64,000 nt of DNA, taken from contig CM049317.1 in the NCBI GenBank assembly GCA_026874595.1, positions 14,192,882-14,256,881 on the forward strand, read 5' to 3'. A program made the translations under genes and the position numbers. Each line of letters starts with the position of its first letter. Position 1 is the first letter of the stretch. Source of the stretch: Sipunculus nudus (taxonomy: Eukaryota > Annelida > Sipuncula > Golfingiida > Sipunculidae). The notes under the pieces are model-generated. The model made no database searches. It was not told where the DNA came from and saw only the letters and a program-made list of their open reading frames with translations. Below are positions 50,070 to 63,775 of this stretch, piece by piece.

Positions 50070-50537
50070 AGATGTATTATTTATCGTCCTCGGAGGTAAA
50101 AAATATGTATTCACTCCAAAAAAGATATGTGTTGTTCATGAACGTCTGGTCTCATCCAGGATTAACAGAATTGTCTGTTTACATGATCTCTGATATGGAT
50201 AATGCCTGAAAAAATTGAAGAAGAGCGCTAGCTATCGATGCTCAGGAGGGGAATAAACCTGCATATTGATTGTTTATATAGGACATATACATGTTATACA
50301 TATAATTAAATATATAGAACATAACAATTACCACCAACACCGGGACTGAGCAGAGAGGTCGTCATTTGGGGTTGGTCGTATAATTAATAAAATATTTATT
50401 GTATTTACTATTATCTTAGCATATACGTGTAGAACAAATTGCCTGGTGTCAAATTACACGATGACATTTCCCTTAAAAAAAATCCCAATAATAACTTTGC
50501 TAGAAAAATATGAATCAAACTAAGGTGGGGTCTTTAG

Positions 50538-50835
50538 TCCTGATCTAATCATTAGCTAACACAATCATTAGCTGAGTCTAGATGTAAATTCCCTTCACAT
50601 AGACAAATACACGGGCCTAAGGTTATCGTGACAAGAAATATAGGGTAAGCTTATCATAGGTGATAAACCAAGTTACGTAAGTACCCGGTCCTGATCTAAT
50701 CATTAGCTAACACAATCATTAGATAAGTCTAGATGTTCCCTTCACATAGACAAATACACGGGCCTTAGGTTATTGTGACAAGAAATATAGGGTAACCTTA
50801 TCATAGGTGAGAAACCAAGTTACGTTAGTACCCGG
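50538..50835. repeat. Tandem repeat, unit 147-151 bp, two copies
   Basis: Units 50538-50688 and 50689-50835, the same family as 49466-49936. Confidence 0.92.
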
Positions 50836-53078
50836 TAAAGCGATCGTTTTCCCAGTAATAATACAACCCTGTTCATACGAAAATAAGCATTTGATCCCCG
50901 TCCCTGCTGCTTACACAAGCCATGTATTCACAATCCTTCCTTCAACAAAAACCGACGAACGTTGATAACATTAGTTAACATTATAAAAATATTATTTTTA
51001 GTGCGAGCCCCAGTTGTGTTTTTTCTTGTTGGTTGAACTCGCCTTTAGGTCCAGAAGGTGGCCGTATTAAAAGGAGATTAATGTATGTACACATGTTTCC
51101 AATGTTTTCATATTTAGCGAGGTTATCTGCTGGACAAACGTTAGTAATCCAGAGGTAGACGTTATCTAGAACAAATATTTACGTACCCGTTTGTGTATAT
51201 ACAGTTATGCAGAACTGTGCACGTGAATTTTGTACCAGCAATTGAGAAGCTACACACATTTACACACGATCATTGGAGCTTTTTAAGGTACTGCAGGAGC
51301 AATACCTATCTTTCATGACACGAGGAAGTCAGTTGGTTCAACGATAATCGTCCTTACTCCCTCAGAAAAAATACATAAATATGTTCAAATGACACAAATG
51401 TAAGCCTTTAGCAATTTTCATTAATTGTGCACAGCTAATTTTTAGAAATTACCTTTTAGCCTACTGTGCTTACACTACTTATGCTATTAATTATAATATT
51501 GTTTATCAAAGAATCCGCCAAATCCCTTTTCCTTTATTTTTAATTATCATTAATTATCTGATAATACCATTCAGACATGTCATATGAAAAAAACAGGCTT
51601 ATATCATCTTAAATAGATGTAGATGTGTCCTAACGGCAGCTTGTTCAAGTATACATTTAAGACTGTCACTGTTGTATTGCAATTCCACTTTAAGCGTCTG
51701 AGCGTGTGTATATGTCAATAAGTATCATTAGTTGTTTTTTCTGAACAGACTTTCATCACATGGTCTCTTATTGTTGTTTACTGGCATGGCTTTGTTGCAG
51801 CAAACAGTATCATGAACACAAACAGATTTGACCCCTGTAACTGACTCTGTAAACAATGAATCAGTAAACACTAAAAGTAATAAATAACGGTAAAGAAGGT
51901 ATCTTTACGATTACTTGAAACCGACAGACGGACAGAAATATGTAAATACAGATTTACACGGTAAACTAACATACTGACCCGCACATACTTTACAGTCAGA
52001 CCGACAAGGAAAATCTAAAAGGAATATTGTCACTAATTATGCAAATGTATAGTCAGCTCAGTCATAAAGAAAGAATAATGGTATCAATTTTTCAATGTCA
52101 TATTTCTCGTAAACCTAGCCACCGAATGACATTATAAGTGTTATAGTACATAAATGCATACGTTCTTTGTCTAGGGCATGATGACTGACTTCAATAAGTG
52201 CTTTTGAATCCAAAGTAAGATTGCTCATTCCATGGTGAGGCAAAAGCATGGAAAGTCCTAGCACAGTTATTTAATCATGGAAAAATCAATGAATGTTACC
52301 TGCCACACAAATGCAAACCATAAAATATTCAAGATATCGAGTTTGGTAATAATAACACTAGTGGTTATTCTATTTTATCATTCGTATTAGTACAAATGTA
52401 CTGTTTCTTAATAAAGGAAGGGATAACTTCCTTGCTTTGACGGAGAAAAGATCTATAATTGGGTGGTTGCAGATTTGCAAGGAATTTATCAGATGTTTTA
52501 AACTTTGATTCTTTTGCATATAAATATGACATGTAGAATGTATCTTATTTTCTTTTGGTAAAGACAAAATTAACACATTCATATAAAGTTTTAAATATGT
52601 ATCCTTGGTTAAGTTAATCCACAAGATTCGCTTTCTGTATTTTGATATATTTAAATGTAAATCATATCCTTGCTACTTTTATGCTGAACTGGGTTCCAAT
52701 ATTTTATAAACGTCTTCATGAAGTTGGCCAAACGACGATAATATGACATGTACGGTGTTCTTTTATTTGATGTGCTGCAGTAACCAACGGTAAAAGCTCA
52801 ACCATCCATACCTTGCTGTTTTTAATAATTATCATTTGCCATTCTTAAATACACACGAGTCGAAACATGTTTATACACGAAATGTAGGACATTTAATTGG
52901 AAAGATTCCTTATATTTATTTCAATAATTTCTATATATTTACTTAATTTGTTATCTATTTATACTTAATGTTTCAACCAAGAATTTATTCAGCAGGAGGA
53001 GTTAAATACCTGTCATATTATAGCTTCTTCCATCCAAGAGATTATTTTCTCGGTCATAGATAAAAAAATGTGTTTGGA

Positions 53079-53082
<4 letters not shown>

Positions 53083-53134
<52 letters not shown>
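53083..53134. repeat. (TC)n microsatellite
   Basis: About 26 TC units; longer allele of the tract at 26538-26582. Confidence 0.95.
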
Positions 53135-53137
<3 letters not shown>

Positions 53138-53719
53138 CCCTCCGAGGGTTAGAGACCTCGTTGATGACCCTTGAATGTAGATCTGCTTCCGCTGGAGATT
53201 CTTTCACCCTTGGACTAGTTGATATGTGTGATTGATAATGAAGGACTTTCCTGTATTTATACTCAACTACATTGATATGTACTGATTATATTAGGACAAG
53301 AAAACAATGCGGTAACAGCAAACGTGTCCCCTCATCTTTGGAATAATTGCCCTTAGCTTTGGACCTCTGAGCTTGGTGGCGCGGCATGGAAAATGGACTG
53401 TGCTTACTCACGTAAGGCGCTCGCCCCATAAAGAGTGCTTACTCAACCGGAACAGGAAAAACAAATGTTTTGTGTGGGACTTGTATCAAGCGGTTACATA
53501 AGGAAACTTCAAAGGGCTCTGCAAAATATGTTTGATCAGTATTATTTTTGTCATTTACAAAATGCCATGAATACTTCAATTATGTAAATTATTCAAAATT
53601 CAACGCATTGCTAAATAAATACTATCCTAATAAACGTGGGATATTAGCATAAGGTTTATAAGATTACAAGAATATAAGATTGGCATATAAATTTGATGAA
53701 GCACAACAAAAGACATGTA

Positions 53720-54830
53720 TAAAAGAAATTATGCTGGTTGTATAACAAAATATGGATATATCTGCCTTTTAATGTGGTTTAATATCTTTTTAAAATCCAG
53801 TAACTAAGATTAAAATATGATTGGCAGCACACTATGTTCAAAGACGTCATTTGTATTCTCATGAAAAACTTCCATGTCATTTAAATGCATTTTTGTAACA
53901 ATGGATATATTTATGCCTAGAGTTTCAAACAAATTTTTCGAAAGCCTAGAAACACATTTCATTGTACTTCTGGATAATGTAACATTATTTTTAAAATAGA
54001 CCACGTTCAATGGAATCAATACGCTCTTTACACAGCGCTTTACCTATAGGGCTACTACCTATATCGTAAGGCGCTGTTTGTTATGACCTTGTATCCTGAA
54101 TTGCAACACCAGAGGGGAGCACTGTATTTTTGTCCAATCAGATGAGACCTTGTGCTGGAAGACAAAGCCAAGCGAGGAATACACGGAGCCAATCATATTC
54201 ATTTCTTTTTGAGTGCCAGATCATCCCCCAGCATAACCATCTGAACAGGCCACAGGCTCAGAGAGAATTGCCCCTGACGTGGTTTGCTCAGGGCCTTGGG
54301 CACATAGGATGCTCGGCCGGTGAGCTGTAATTTAAACGAAACGTAACAACAAAGGCTGCGTGCACACCTCGCTGGCTGGTTTCAGTTCTGCAGCCAACAG
54401 ATACATGGCTACCCTAACACAGTCATAATGTCATAATCGAATCGGTCGATGATGCGAGAATGCAGAGGGAGCAATTTAAATTCGACCGGAAACTTACAAG
54501 CCCCGCCTGTCGAGTGTTTGTTTATTGGCATCTGATTGGCTGCTTGTCACATCATACGCACGTTTATTTCAGTGGAAACGAACCGACATCTGGTGTCTAA
54601 ATATATCATAAACGGTCAAAGCTGGCAGCGTGAAAATCAGTTGCTTCTTTAGAAGCGCAAGATTTCCGCTCCCTCGGGAGCGTATGGAATCAAGATCTGC
54701 TCTGTAACATCTTTTTCTTCGTTTAAACCTCACCTTTTATCTTCAACTACGTTCTATGTGGTGACCATAAAGTCATCAGAAGTAACTATCCTTTTTTGTG
54801 TCCCAAGAAATGTTTGATATGATCATTGCA
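53720..54830. other. Copy-D-specific stretch with a GC-richer promoter-like island
   Basis: No counterpart seen in copy A. 54090-54700 is relatively GC-rich and contains ccaatca twice (54135, 54191), gccccgcc (54500), gattggct (54534), and an AT-rich aaatatatcataaac (54599) about 65 bases before a perfect 7-base stem (cgctccc tc gggagcg, 54667-54682). These are promoter-type motifs, but no exon follows that I can support. Confidence 0.4.
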
Positions 54831-56660
54831 CATTGTCTTGTTTATTATCTCTGTCCTTCACACAAATTTTTAAAGATTCATCGCAAATTATACAAGTTTC
54901 CATATGTACATTGAAGATTCCTTGTTACTATTTCATTCATGTTTACATTCTAAAGTGTGTGCGTGTGTGTACTTGTTGTCTTATGTTTATTTACTGGCAT
55001 GGATTTCTTGCGGCAGTCAGAATCTTTAACACAAACAAGTTTGATCCCTGGAACTAGATCTTGGTATACTGTAAGCCTGAAAGGAAAAACATCAGGGATA
55101 TCTCTATCAGAAAATATCTCTGTGATTAAAATGATCACTCCCAAAAAAATGAATAATTTCAGAAAGACTAGAACAAATGCAGGAGATAATTGTCCAAAGT
55201 TATCCGCTATAAGCGAAATACACCTACCCCGAAATATTATCAAGCGAGGTATACCATATTTATTATAAAAGTGTTTAACTTTTGTTAGAAAATACTTGTA
55301 CACGTGTATTCAGCCCCGCCACAAAAGAAGAATTATGGTGCCAAGTTCAAAAGTCATATGGTCAGATCGGGTGTAAACGTAGCCTGCTAATGCCATGTAT
55401 CCGGGGTTTGTACACCACCGCGAAACCTAAAACACAGGTGTGTACAGGTGTGTAGTTTACAAACATGCACTTTGTACCTGCCGAGCATACTGAGGCACGT
55501 TGGTGTGTCAAGCAATCCGCGTTCACATGGAAAGCTTATAATGGTACAAAACAACCCGTATGTGTTAATTAAGTGATGAAAAGAATCGTTCATTAGCAAC
55601 AGGGCCCCGGCCAGGTAATTGTACCTGCACCTAGGTACACAAGAGTACCTCTATAAGTAGAAGTAACTGGTGCTGTACTGCTACTTGTACCTGGAATTAA
55701 AATGCCTGTATCTGGTATAATGTACTATAGATATATGTATGTAACTCGAAATGCATATCGGGCTTTTTGATAACATTTACAATGCTTTCTTCCTTGTCGG
55801 GCAGTCACCTATTTCAGGCACAGTTAATTATCAAACTAACATCCTGCAGCCTTTGGAGTTGAGTAGATTCCGTTGTTCTATCTTTGAACATTGATGCAAA
55901 TTTTATACTTCTGTATAGTAACCATGTGAAATTTATCAACTTTATCATTTATTAATTTTATTAAAAACTAAGCAGTAAAAGACCATTAAGATCTGTTGAA
56001 TGTCCTTGCCATTAACTGTGCATCCGAATTTATATACAAATGCCCACAGTTTCACAAATTAAGTTTAAATAATAACGCATTCATTGACATCAAGATCTGT
56101 TTTCTGTCGGCTTTTCAGCGTTTACGCCGCAATATTTACCTCATACATATTCATCAGAGTAATTTCTATGTGGGGAACATGAGATCGTTTTCATGTATCG
56201 AAAGATATCCCTTAACTTTATCGTTGATCTTAATAATTACAACAGACTTGGTATGTTGCTTAAGTCCTGTGCTATGCACTTCACTTTAATTTGAAAGAAA
56301 GATTTAACCACAAAGATAAATGAGATAAATATGTTGTTACCCAGACATATAGCATGATGCTACATCACTGCTATCATATCACACATTTTAGCTCAGTGTC
56401 TACTACTGATTACACATCAACAATTTGGCATATCATTTGTATATGAAAATATAACACCTAAGACCGGCGTGCAGACCATCTAGAAACAAGAGAAAGAATA
56501 GCTAGAATAATTCCCCGTCCTTAAAAAGAGCAGGACTTAATTATGGTATCGGTTGTTTATTCCGTCTTGACGTTTTCTTTTATTCAAATAGTATGGAAGA
56601 CGAGATTTTAATTATGGTGCAACCTTCTTACTGCTCCGCTTCAATAACCTTGAGCACTCT

Positions 56661-57570
56661 GGCTGTTTGTGTGTACTGGCTGTTTGTATGTGCACTCGGT
56701 GTTTATGTGTGTATAGGCTGTTTATGTGTGTACTGGCTGTTTAGGTGTCTACTGGCTGTTTATGTGTGTACTGGCTGTTCATGTGTTCTGGCTGATTGTG
56801 TGTGCACTGGCTGTTTATGTGTACTGGCTGTTTATGTGTTTTTGCTGTTTATGTGCACTGGCTGTTTATGTGTGCACTGGCTGTTTATGTGTGTATAGGC
56901 TGTTTATGTGTGTACTGGCTGTTTAGGTGTCTACTGGCTGTTTATGTGTGTACTGGCTGTTCATGTGTTCTGGCTGATTGTGCGTGCACTGGCTGTTTAT
57001 GTGTACTGGCTGTTTATGTGTTCTTGCTGTTTATGTGCACTGGCTGTTTATGTGTGCACTGGCTGTTAATGTGTGCACTGACTGTGTATGTGTACTGGCT
57101 GTTTATGTGTACTGACTGTTTATGTGTTCTTGCTGTTTATGTGCACTGGCTATTAATGTGTGTACTGGCTGTTTGTGTGTATACTGGCTGTTTGTGTGTG
57201 TACTGGCTGTTTATGTGTACTGGCTGTTCATGTGTTTACTGGCTGTTTGTGTGTGTACTGGCTATTTGTGTGTGTACTGGCTGTTTATGTGTGTACTGGC
57301 TGTTTATGTGTGTACTGGCTGTTTATGTGTGTACTGGCTGTTTATGTGTACTGGCTGTTTGTGTGTGTACTGCTGTTTTAATGTGTACTGGCTGTTTTGT
57401 GTGTACTGGCAGTTTGTGTGTGTACTGGCTGTTTATGTGTACTGGCTGTTCGTTTGTGCACTGGTCGTTTTTGTTTGTACTGGCTGTTTGTGTGTGTACT
57501 GGCTGTTTATGTGTGTACTGGCTGTTTGTGTCTACCGGCTGTTTATGTGTCTACTGATTCCTTGTGTGTG
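56661..57570. repeat. Minisatellite, unit 18-20 bp, copy D (expanded)
   Basis: Roughly 46 units of tgtgtgtactggctgtttat and its 18-base variant, against about 18 in copy A. A higher-order repeat is visible: the block 56700-56850 recurs at 56880-57030 almost unchanged (ggtgtctactggctgtttat, then gttcatgtgttctggctgat). The 253-codon open frame across it is a by-product of composition. Confidence 0.95.
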
Positions 57571-58264
57571 AAATCATTCAGAATACACGGAAAACTTCGG
57601 TTTGAACCGATTGAGAATAAAAACAATCCAGTCGGTTGCTCTACCCGTGCGCTATGTCTTGACTGTCCTAAAAGTATACAATCCATATATATCCGATTTA
57701 TTATTACGTCTGTCTACAAACATAAATAACAAGCATAACCAAATAAATTAGAGCAGGAATCAATTTTTCTGACTGCATATCATGCAATACTTTATTTTTT
57801 ACCACCATGGAGTGATATGCATGTCTTCAATTGTCTTTAAACCATCTCTGCATACACTTTTCCTTTTACCAATGTGTGACTTGAAGGGAATATGTTTAAA
57901 ATTATTTCCCAACTTGAATCATGGACTCAGAGAACCAGTTGTACCTTTAAATCCAATTGAAACAAGTCATTAAGATTAGTTTTCGATGATCAGGTGGAAC
58001 GTGTTGCATGTTGGTACACGTATATGTTATTTTTATTTGAAAATTATCAATATTATTGATATTCTTAATGCTAGTTAGTGAAACAAGTTTCTAAATGAGG
58101 CAGCTTCTTGGGGCTTTCCTCCGTTGTGGTAGGTTAAGTGTACATATTATCTAAGAGATCAACATTGTCTTACAGGCTTTGAGGAGATTATGGTTAACTT
58201 AAAAGGATCCAATCACAAATATAACCTACAAAAACCAAAGGTAACCTTTAGAGCTATTATAAAA

Positions 58265-60824
58265 CAAGGGACCCATGGGTCACGGCGCTCAGCTTAAGTT
58301 TGAAATTTTTGCAAATGCAAAATATTTATTTTGCAAATGCAAAATATTATATTTTAATGTTTTTCATTTATATATGCATATGAGAAGCTAAGAGGAAAGA
58401 GGCCCTCCTACTTGGTTATAGTAAAGTTCTAAATATATGATTGCAAACTAATACTCTGACAAGACTGTCGTTAAGAAAAACAGTAAAAGTTTTGAGATAC
58501 TGTGATGCATATGAAAAATTTACAGATGGACAGGCCAGTGGACAGAATGGACTAATACCTTTATTTTACTTTCAAGGGAATAATGCATTTAAGTTTATAT
58601 ATTAGCCTAATTTTAAAACATATCCACTTTTTTCCATTAAAATTGTTTTTATCTGATTAATTTATTTTATTTACAAGTTTTATAAATTTGTATTAAAAAA
58701 CACTGAAAATATAAGTTAAAATATTAGAATTCTAAGTTGCAATCATTATATATCCAGAGTGTAGCTCATATTGGGTCATATTATGCATGCACCTATTTTT
58801 TTATGTTTAAATCACAAATGTTTAAACTGAATTTAAAAGAAAATAATGCCACAACATGGCATCTACAAGAATATTCCTTGAATCACTATTAAAAAGTTTT
58901 GTACATTGCAGTTTTCAGTACATGCTTAATTTTATTCACCAAAATAAAATAAAAGATTCAGTAAATTTGATAAAATAAAACGTCTTTTCAAATAAAGAAT
59001 ACACACTATTGGTTGAATGAGGGACAAACAATATCATTATGCTAATTACAATCTAAGCTTTAATTTATTACTGGAATTAATAGTCAATTTCTCACCTGTT
59101 GAAGTTTTTACTCTTCTCAAGTAAGGAATTACTTATCTGATGAACCTCCACACTTTCATAGCAATACACCACTTTGTGGACACAATTAAATGTGCACTTT
59201 AATAATTGTAACCCTGGTGGTAAATACAAAATCTAAAATGTAGCATTGCATAGCCAAGAATAAAATGAAATACAGAAAATCATAACATTCATCTAGTTAA
59301 TGCACCATCTTGTGTGGAAGGGGAGGGGTGTGCAGGGCAGAGGGGTAGCCTGCTAGTAGTGGCCAAGCTGAGCCAAGGCAAGCTGCCTGGGGTGGGTTAC
59401 ATAATGCAAGTGAAGGCTGTACTACTAGGTGGGCTAGATGTAAACAACACTTGACATGGTGTATTAAAACTTGAATAAAAGCTACTCTTCTCAATCAATT
59501 CCTTTGAAATTTCAGATTTTAAAAGAATAAATCCTTATGTATATATGCTGTGAAAATTAAATCAACAGTGCTGACAGAGAAAAAACGTACAATTGCCAAA
59601 GTTTGACAAAATTTAAGGTATTGATTTTTTATTTAAGCTAATAACTTGAAAATTCATATCTAATTTTGGGTTAACAATTGAATCTTGATTAAATAAAGTT
59701 ATATTCCTGAAAAAAAGTCTCCAGCTTCAGCAATTTCATCTTAGGTGAGTAAGTATATTTCTTGATTTTTTAAAAAGTGCATTATGTTTGGGCCCTTAAC
59801 TTAAAAAAAACGCAATACTGACATTATTTCAGGCATGTGCATAGCGAATGTATAGAAAAATATGTATATTATATATGATCAAAGTCAGATCAGTGGTTTT
59901 GATATTAGGCAGTCTTAAAGTACAAGTGGGTTTTTAATGGAAAAATGAAGTTTTTCATTATTATCTCGAAGGAATTAAGTCCTAGTGACCAAATTCTTGG
60001 CATGATAGGGGATTTTGGAGACAATTCACTGTATGCCAAATTTAAGGAACTTAGAGCTGAAGCTCGGGAGCTGAGCTCTAGCAAACTGCATCACACTAGC
60101 TTGATGTAAACAATATGTGACATGGTGCTTGAAAACTTAAATGAATTCTACATTTTTTGATCAACTGGTTTCAAATTTTTGGTGTTAACAGTTGAAATGC
60201 TAACAAAAACATGCTTTGAAAATTAAATCCACAGCAGTTACAGGAAAAAAACGTGCCATGGTCAAATTTGGGCAAAATTTAAGGTACAAATTTTTTATTT
60301 TTGCTAATATTTAAAAAAATTTAAAAGATTTTGATCTAATTTTAGGTATACAATTTAATTTTGATTAATAAAAGTAATATTACTGGAAAAAAGTGCTTAG
60401 CTTTAACAAGTTTTGTGTTGAATGATCAAATTTCTTTCCTGATTATTTACAAAATGCATTATGTTTGGGCCTATAACTTTTTTAAACTATATAATACAGA
60501 CCTAATTTCTGGTACGTACATAGGAACTATACAGAGAATTATTTATGGTAAATATGAGGAAAAAAAGATGAGTGGTTTTGATATTAGGTAGTCCTGAAGT
60601 GTGAAAATAGGTTTTTAATAAAAAAATTGAGGTTTTTCCTTAATTTCTCAAAGGAACGAAATCGCAAAGACCCAGTTTTCGGCTTGGTAGGAGATCTTGG
60701 GAACATCTTACATTATGCCGAATTTTGGATTCCTAGGTCTTACGGTTACAAAACGTGCCACATCTATGGACGGACGGACAATGGACCACGGCTAGAGCTC
60801 AGATGACTTATAGTCAGCTGAGCT
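58265..60824 (+). mobile_element. 2.56-kb insertion with internal duplication, non-autonomous
   Basis: Copy A reads ...gagctattataaaa followed directly by aaaaaagccagaaaa at 31509-31533. In copy D these flanks are split by 2.56 kb that begins caagggacccatgggtcac and ends cagctgagct. Near the ends lie gctcagct (58290) and its complement agctgagc (60816). Inside, 59600-60070 and 60270-60740 are diverged direct repeats about 675 bases apart (shared tgcattatgtttgggcc, then ttttgatattagg). No open frame of note. I read it as a non-autonomous transposable element of unknown class. Confidence 0.75.
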
Positions 60825-63775
60825 AAAAAAGCCAGAAAACGTTGATAGCTCGGTACACAGGCTGCTTCGTTTGTTTATATAAACGTGTTTATGTGTGGGG
60901 ACCAGCAAAAATAATCAAAACAAATTTAACAAGGGCATCTGGCAGCAAGTCAGATAAGCCAGAACTTGGCAAATGGCGTTTTGCAACAAGTGAACGTTAT
61001 ACCTTTGCATGTATGCAACCTACCATAGGTTTGAAATAGGTTACATGTTAACAAACATGTTGTTGATTAACAAGTTCACACATCCTTATAAGGCCTTATA
61101 CGATCTTTTCACAACCAAAATTATCATTAGATCATTAAAATGTACACAGAGTAAGACAAAAATTACAAATTCGTTTTCAAAAAGTAAGTGATAAAACAAA
61201 ATAAAATTTCATATATATTTGCTCTACTCCACTCTAAACTTATTTTAGTATATTCATTCCAAATGACATTTTCAAAGGAATAGAAGACCGTGTAAATATA
61301 TATTAATATTGTAATAGAAACCAAAGTTTACGTTTTTGATGGCAGCAACTAACTTGGCACTTCCAAAGTTGTTTTTTTTAAGTGGAGTGATTAGTGGTTG
61401 TTTTATCCAGGAAAGATAATTCAAGTGTATAATTTCTTAGAAAATTGAAAAAGGCTATTTATCTGTCACAAAGAATGTATACTCTTTTGTAATGGGTATG
61501 ATTGAGCAGTTTTTCATAATCTGGTTTTAGAAACACAGTGAGGCTAAGTACTTGAGCAGAGGAACTTGGTGTTCCATTATAAAATTTATGTTTATGTTCG
61601 CTGTGTAGGCCAAGGGTTTAAGCCTATGTTTATGTATCCTGAAGGATCGCTCTTTTAAAAATGCTTCCTCATTTCTATAAATCTTTTGTCTTGTTCAGTT
61701 TTAATCTGTAACGATTCTTGGTTAAAGCATTGGTATATTAGTTAGTTTGTGCATGCTTGCATTTATTGTAATTGATAAGTACTTATTGACAAAATTTTTT
61801 TATCATTGTGAATTCATTGATTATGGATATATTACTTAGTAAGCTTATTATTTATTATTATGTCAACAGCACAACTCATTTCACGAAAGATTGATCAATA
61901 GGAATCAGATCGAGATAAAACATCAACACAGGAGGGAAGAAGAATACCATTGACAATAAATGGTCTTCTAATTAGAATAGATGATGAGTGTATGATACGA
62001 TTTATATTGATAATCGCAGTCAGCCAAGATTGGGTGAATTTCTAATCTGGCTGAGCTGGGCACGTCTAAAATATGAACATACCAGATTGCAGTCCTAGAG
62101 CCAACTAAAGGGGATATGTGTTTGTTCTAATCCAAATTACAATGGCGATCTGGGCCTGCCCCGTTAAAAACTGCTTCTGGAAAACAAAAACGACCCGGAT
62201 GAAGTTTAGAAGAATTAATGATTGTTTTTATTCTCAAGTAGGTGGACACATGGTAAAGGTAAGAGTATTAGTTAGTTACCTGAAACCCAAATGAATTATA
62301 TTTTAAGTCATCTTATTATGATTCGTGTGATATAGGAATATTTTTTTAAATAGCTATGGTTCCATTAGGGTATGCCAGAATGGATTTTGACGAAGGTAAT
62401 GTGCACATGCATGGTCGTTTAACCAAAATATATTTCTAAATATTTATCTGTAAATATTTATGTAAAAACATGTTGGTTTTTATATCATATGCAAACTCCC
62501 TTTTTTCATCTCACATTATGGGGAGAAAAAAAATGGAAGGAGAAATAGCAAAACAAAATGAAGAATAAGAATAGCTTGTTTGTGTTGTTAATTAGTAGTA
62601 TAATAGTGTTGTTTGTAAAGAAATGCAGCGAAGGGCAAGCATGGGGGAATACCATGTCGCAGAGAACAAATTAGTTGGTATATAATCATGTGCATATATA
62701 TTTGATTGAACTGGTCTGAGCACAATGCTACTGTATTGGCTTAATATTTTATTTGCCTGCTTCTTTTTCACTGGATATAATTGATGTCATGACATTCTTT
62801 ATCACGTTCCCATTATCATAAAACAGTGTCAAATGCGGTCGCGTAAATAGATAAGAGTACTTTATGGTATATAAAAGTATTCATTAATAATTAAGAATCG
62901 AATTTTATTATCCCTTAACTTTATTTATTTATTAATCTATTAATTATTTATTTGTGCGCGTATGTTAAACAGAGACGGAGAACGTATAGAAAAGTGCAAA
63001 TACATATAAGGGTATAGCTAACAGTTTTTTTTAAAATATATTTACCCGCAGAACAGTTAGGCTAGTGCCAAGTTCAGCACAAGAACTTTTTCGCAAACAA
63101 ATGTATATTTTGTCACTTAGTCTGGTCTAATATAAATATTAGTTTTTTTGTGACGTCTAATATATAATGTTAAAGCTTAAATTGAAAATTACGCAGACTT
63201 TGATTTCTTGATTATAAATTTGAAGTCCTAGTCATTCAGTAGTTGTATCTCCAGTCTTAATCTATCACCGTCGTTCAAGGGCACCAGATTCTGGCAGGAT
63301 TTATATAACTCCGGATCATGTCTTCAAAGGTTAATTTTATTTTGTATTCAAACAGGGAATACATTGACCCATCTTTGGAGATTTTTCGTTTTCAAAACTT
63401 AATTTTACTTTTTATATGTTGTATTAAAACAGCATGGTCCATGATCATTAAGTTAATTATGCCTTGTTATATGTAAGGTCTTCAGGTGGTGTTTTGAAAT
63501 ATGGGTGTTCCTCAAATCGCTTTTCTTTGTCAAGAATGAGACCCGACAGTCCGTTAAATCTGACAAACTGATCATTTGGATATGACCATTTGATGTGGAA
63601 TCATATATTTAATTATATAAATAGTGAATATATTTAACCTGGATATGAACATGAAAGTAAGACACATCTTGAGGCAAAGGTTGTTTACCAAGAGATTAAA
63701 CAGGCCGTACCAGTTAAGCGTAATTTTGTTTTATTAGCATGTTCAGCAATGAAGATGTACCTTAAGTTTAGTTCA

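Larger units (their letters stand above)
49937..63775. repeat. Segmental duplication, copy D (about 13.8 kb)
   Basis: Collinear with 24016-34425 as listed there. It is longer because of the 147-base tandem units, a longer minisatellite (56661-57570), a stretch absent from copy A (53720-54830) and a 2.56-kb insertion (58265-60824). It lacks the MITE. Homology ends near 63775 at aatgaagatgta, then diverged sequence, the same place as 34425 in copy A. Confidence 0.85.

Noticed and set aside
56796-57557. 253-codon open frame rich in Cys, Leu, Val and Tyr
   Set aside because: It is an artefact of the 18/20-base minisatellite, which lacks stops in several frames. The other forward frames are equally open and the array length varies between duplicates.
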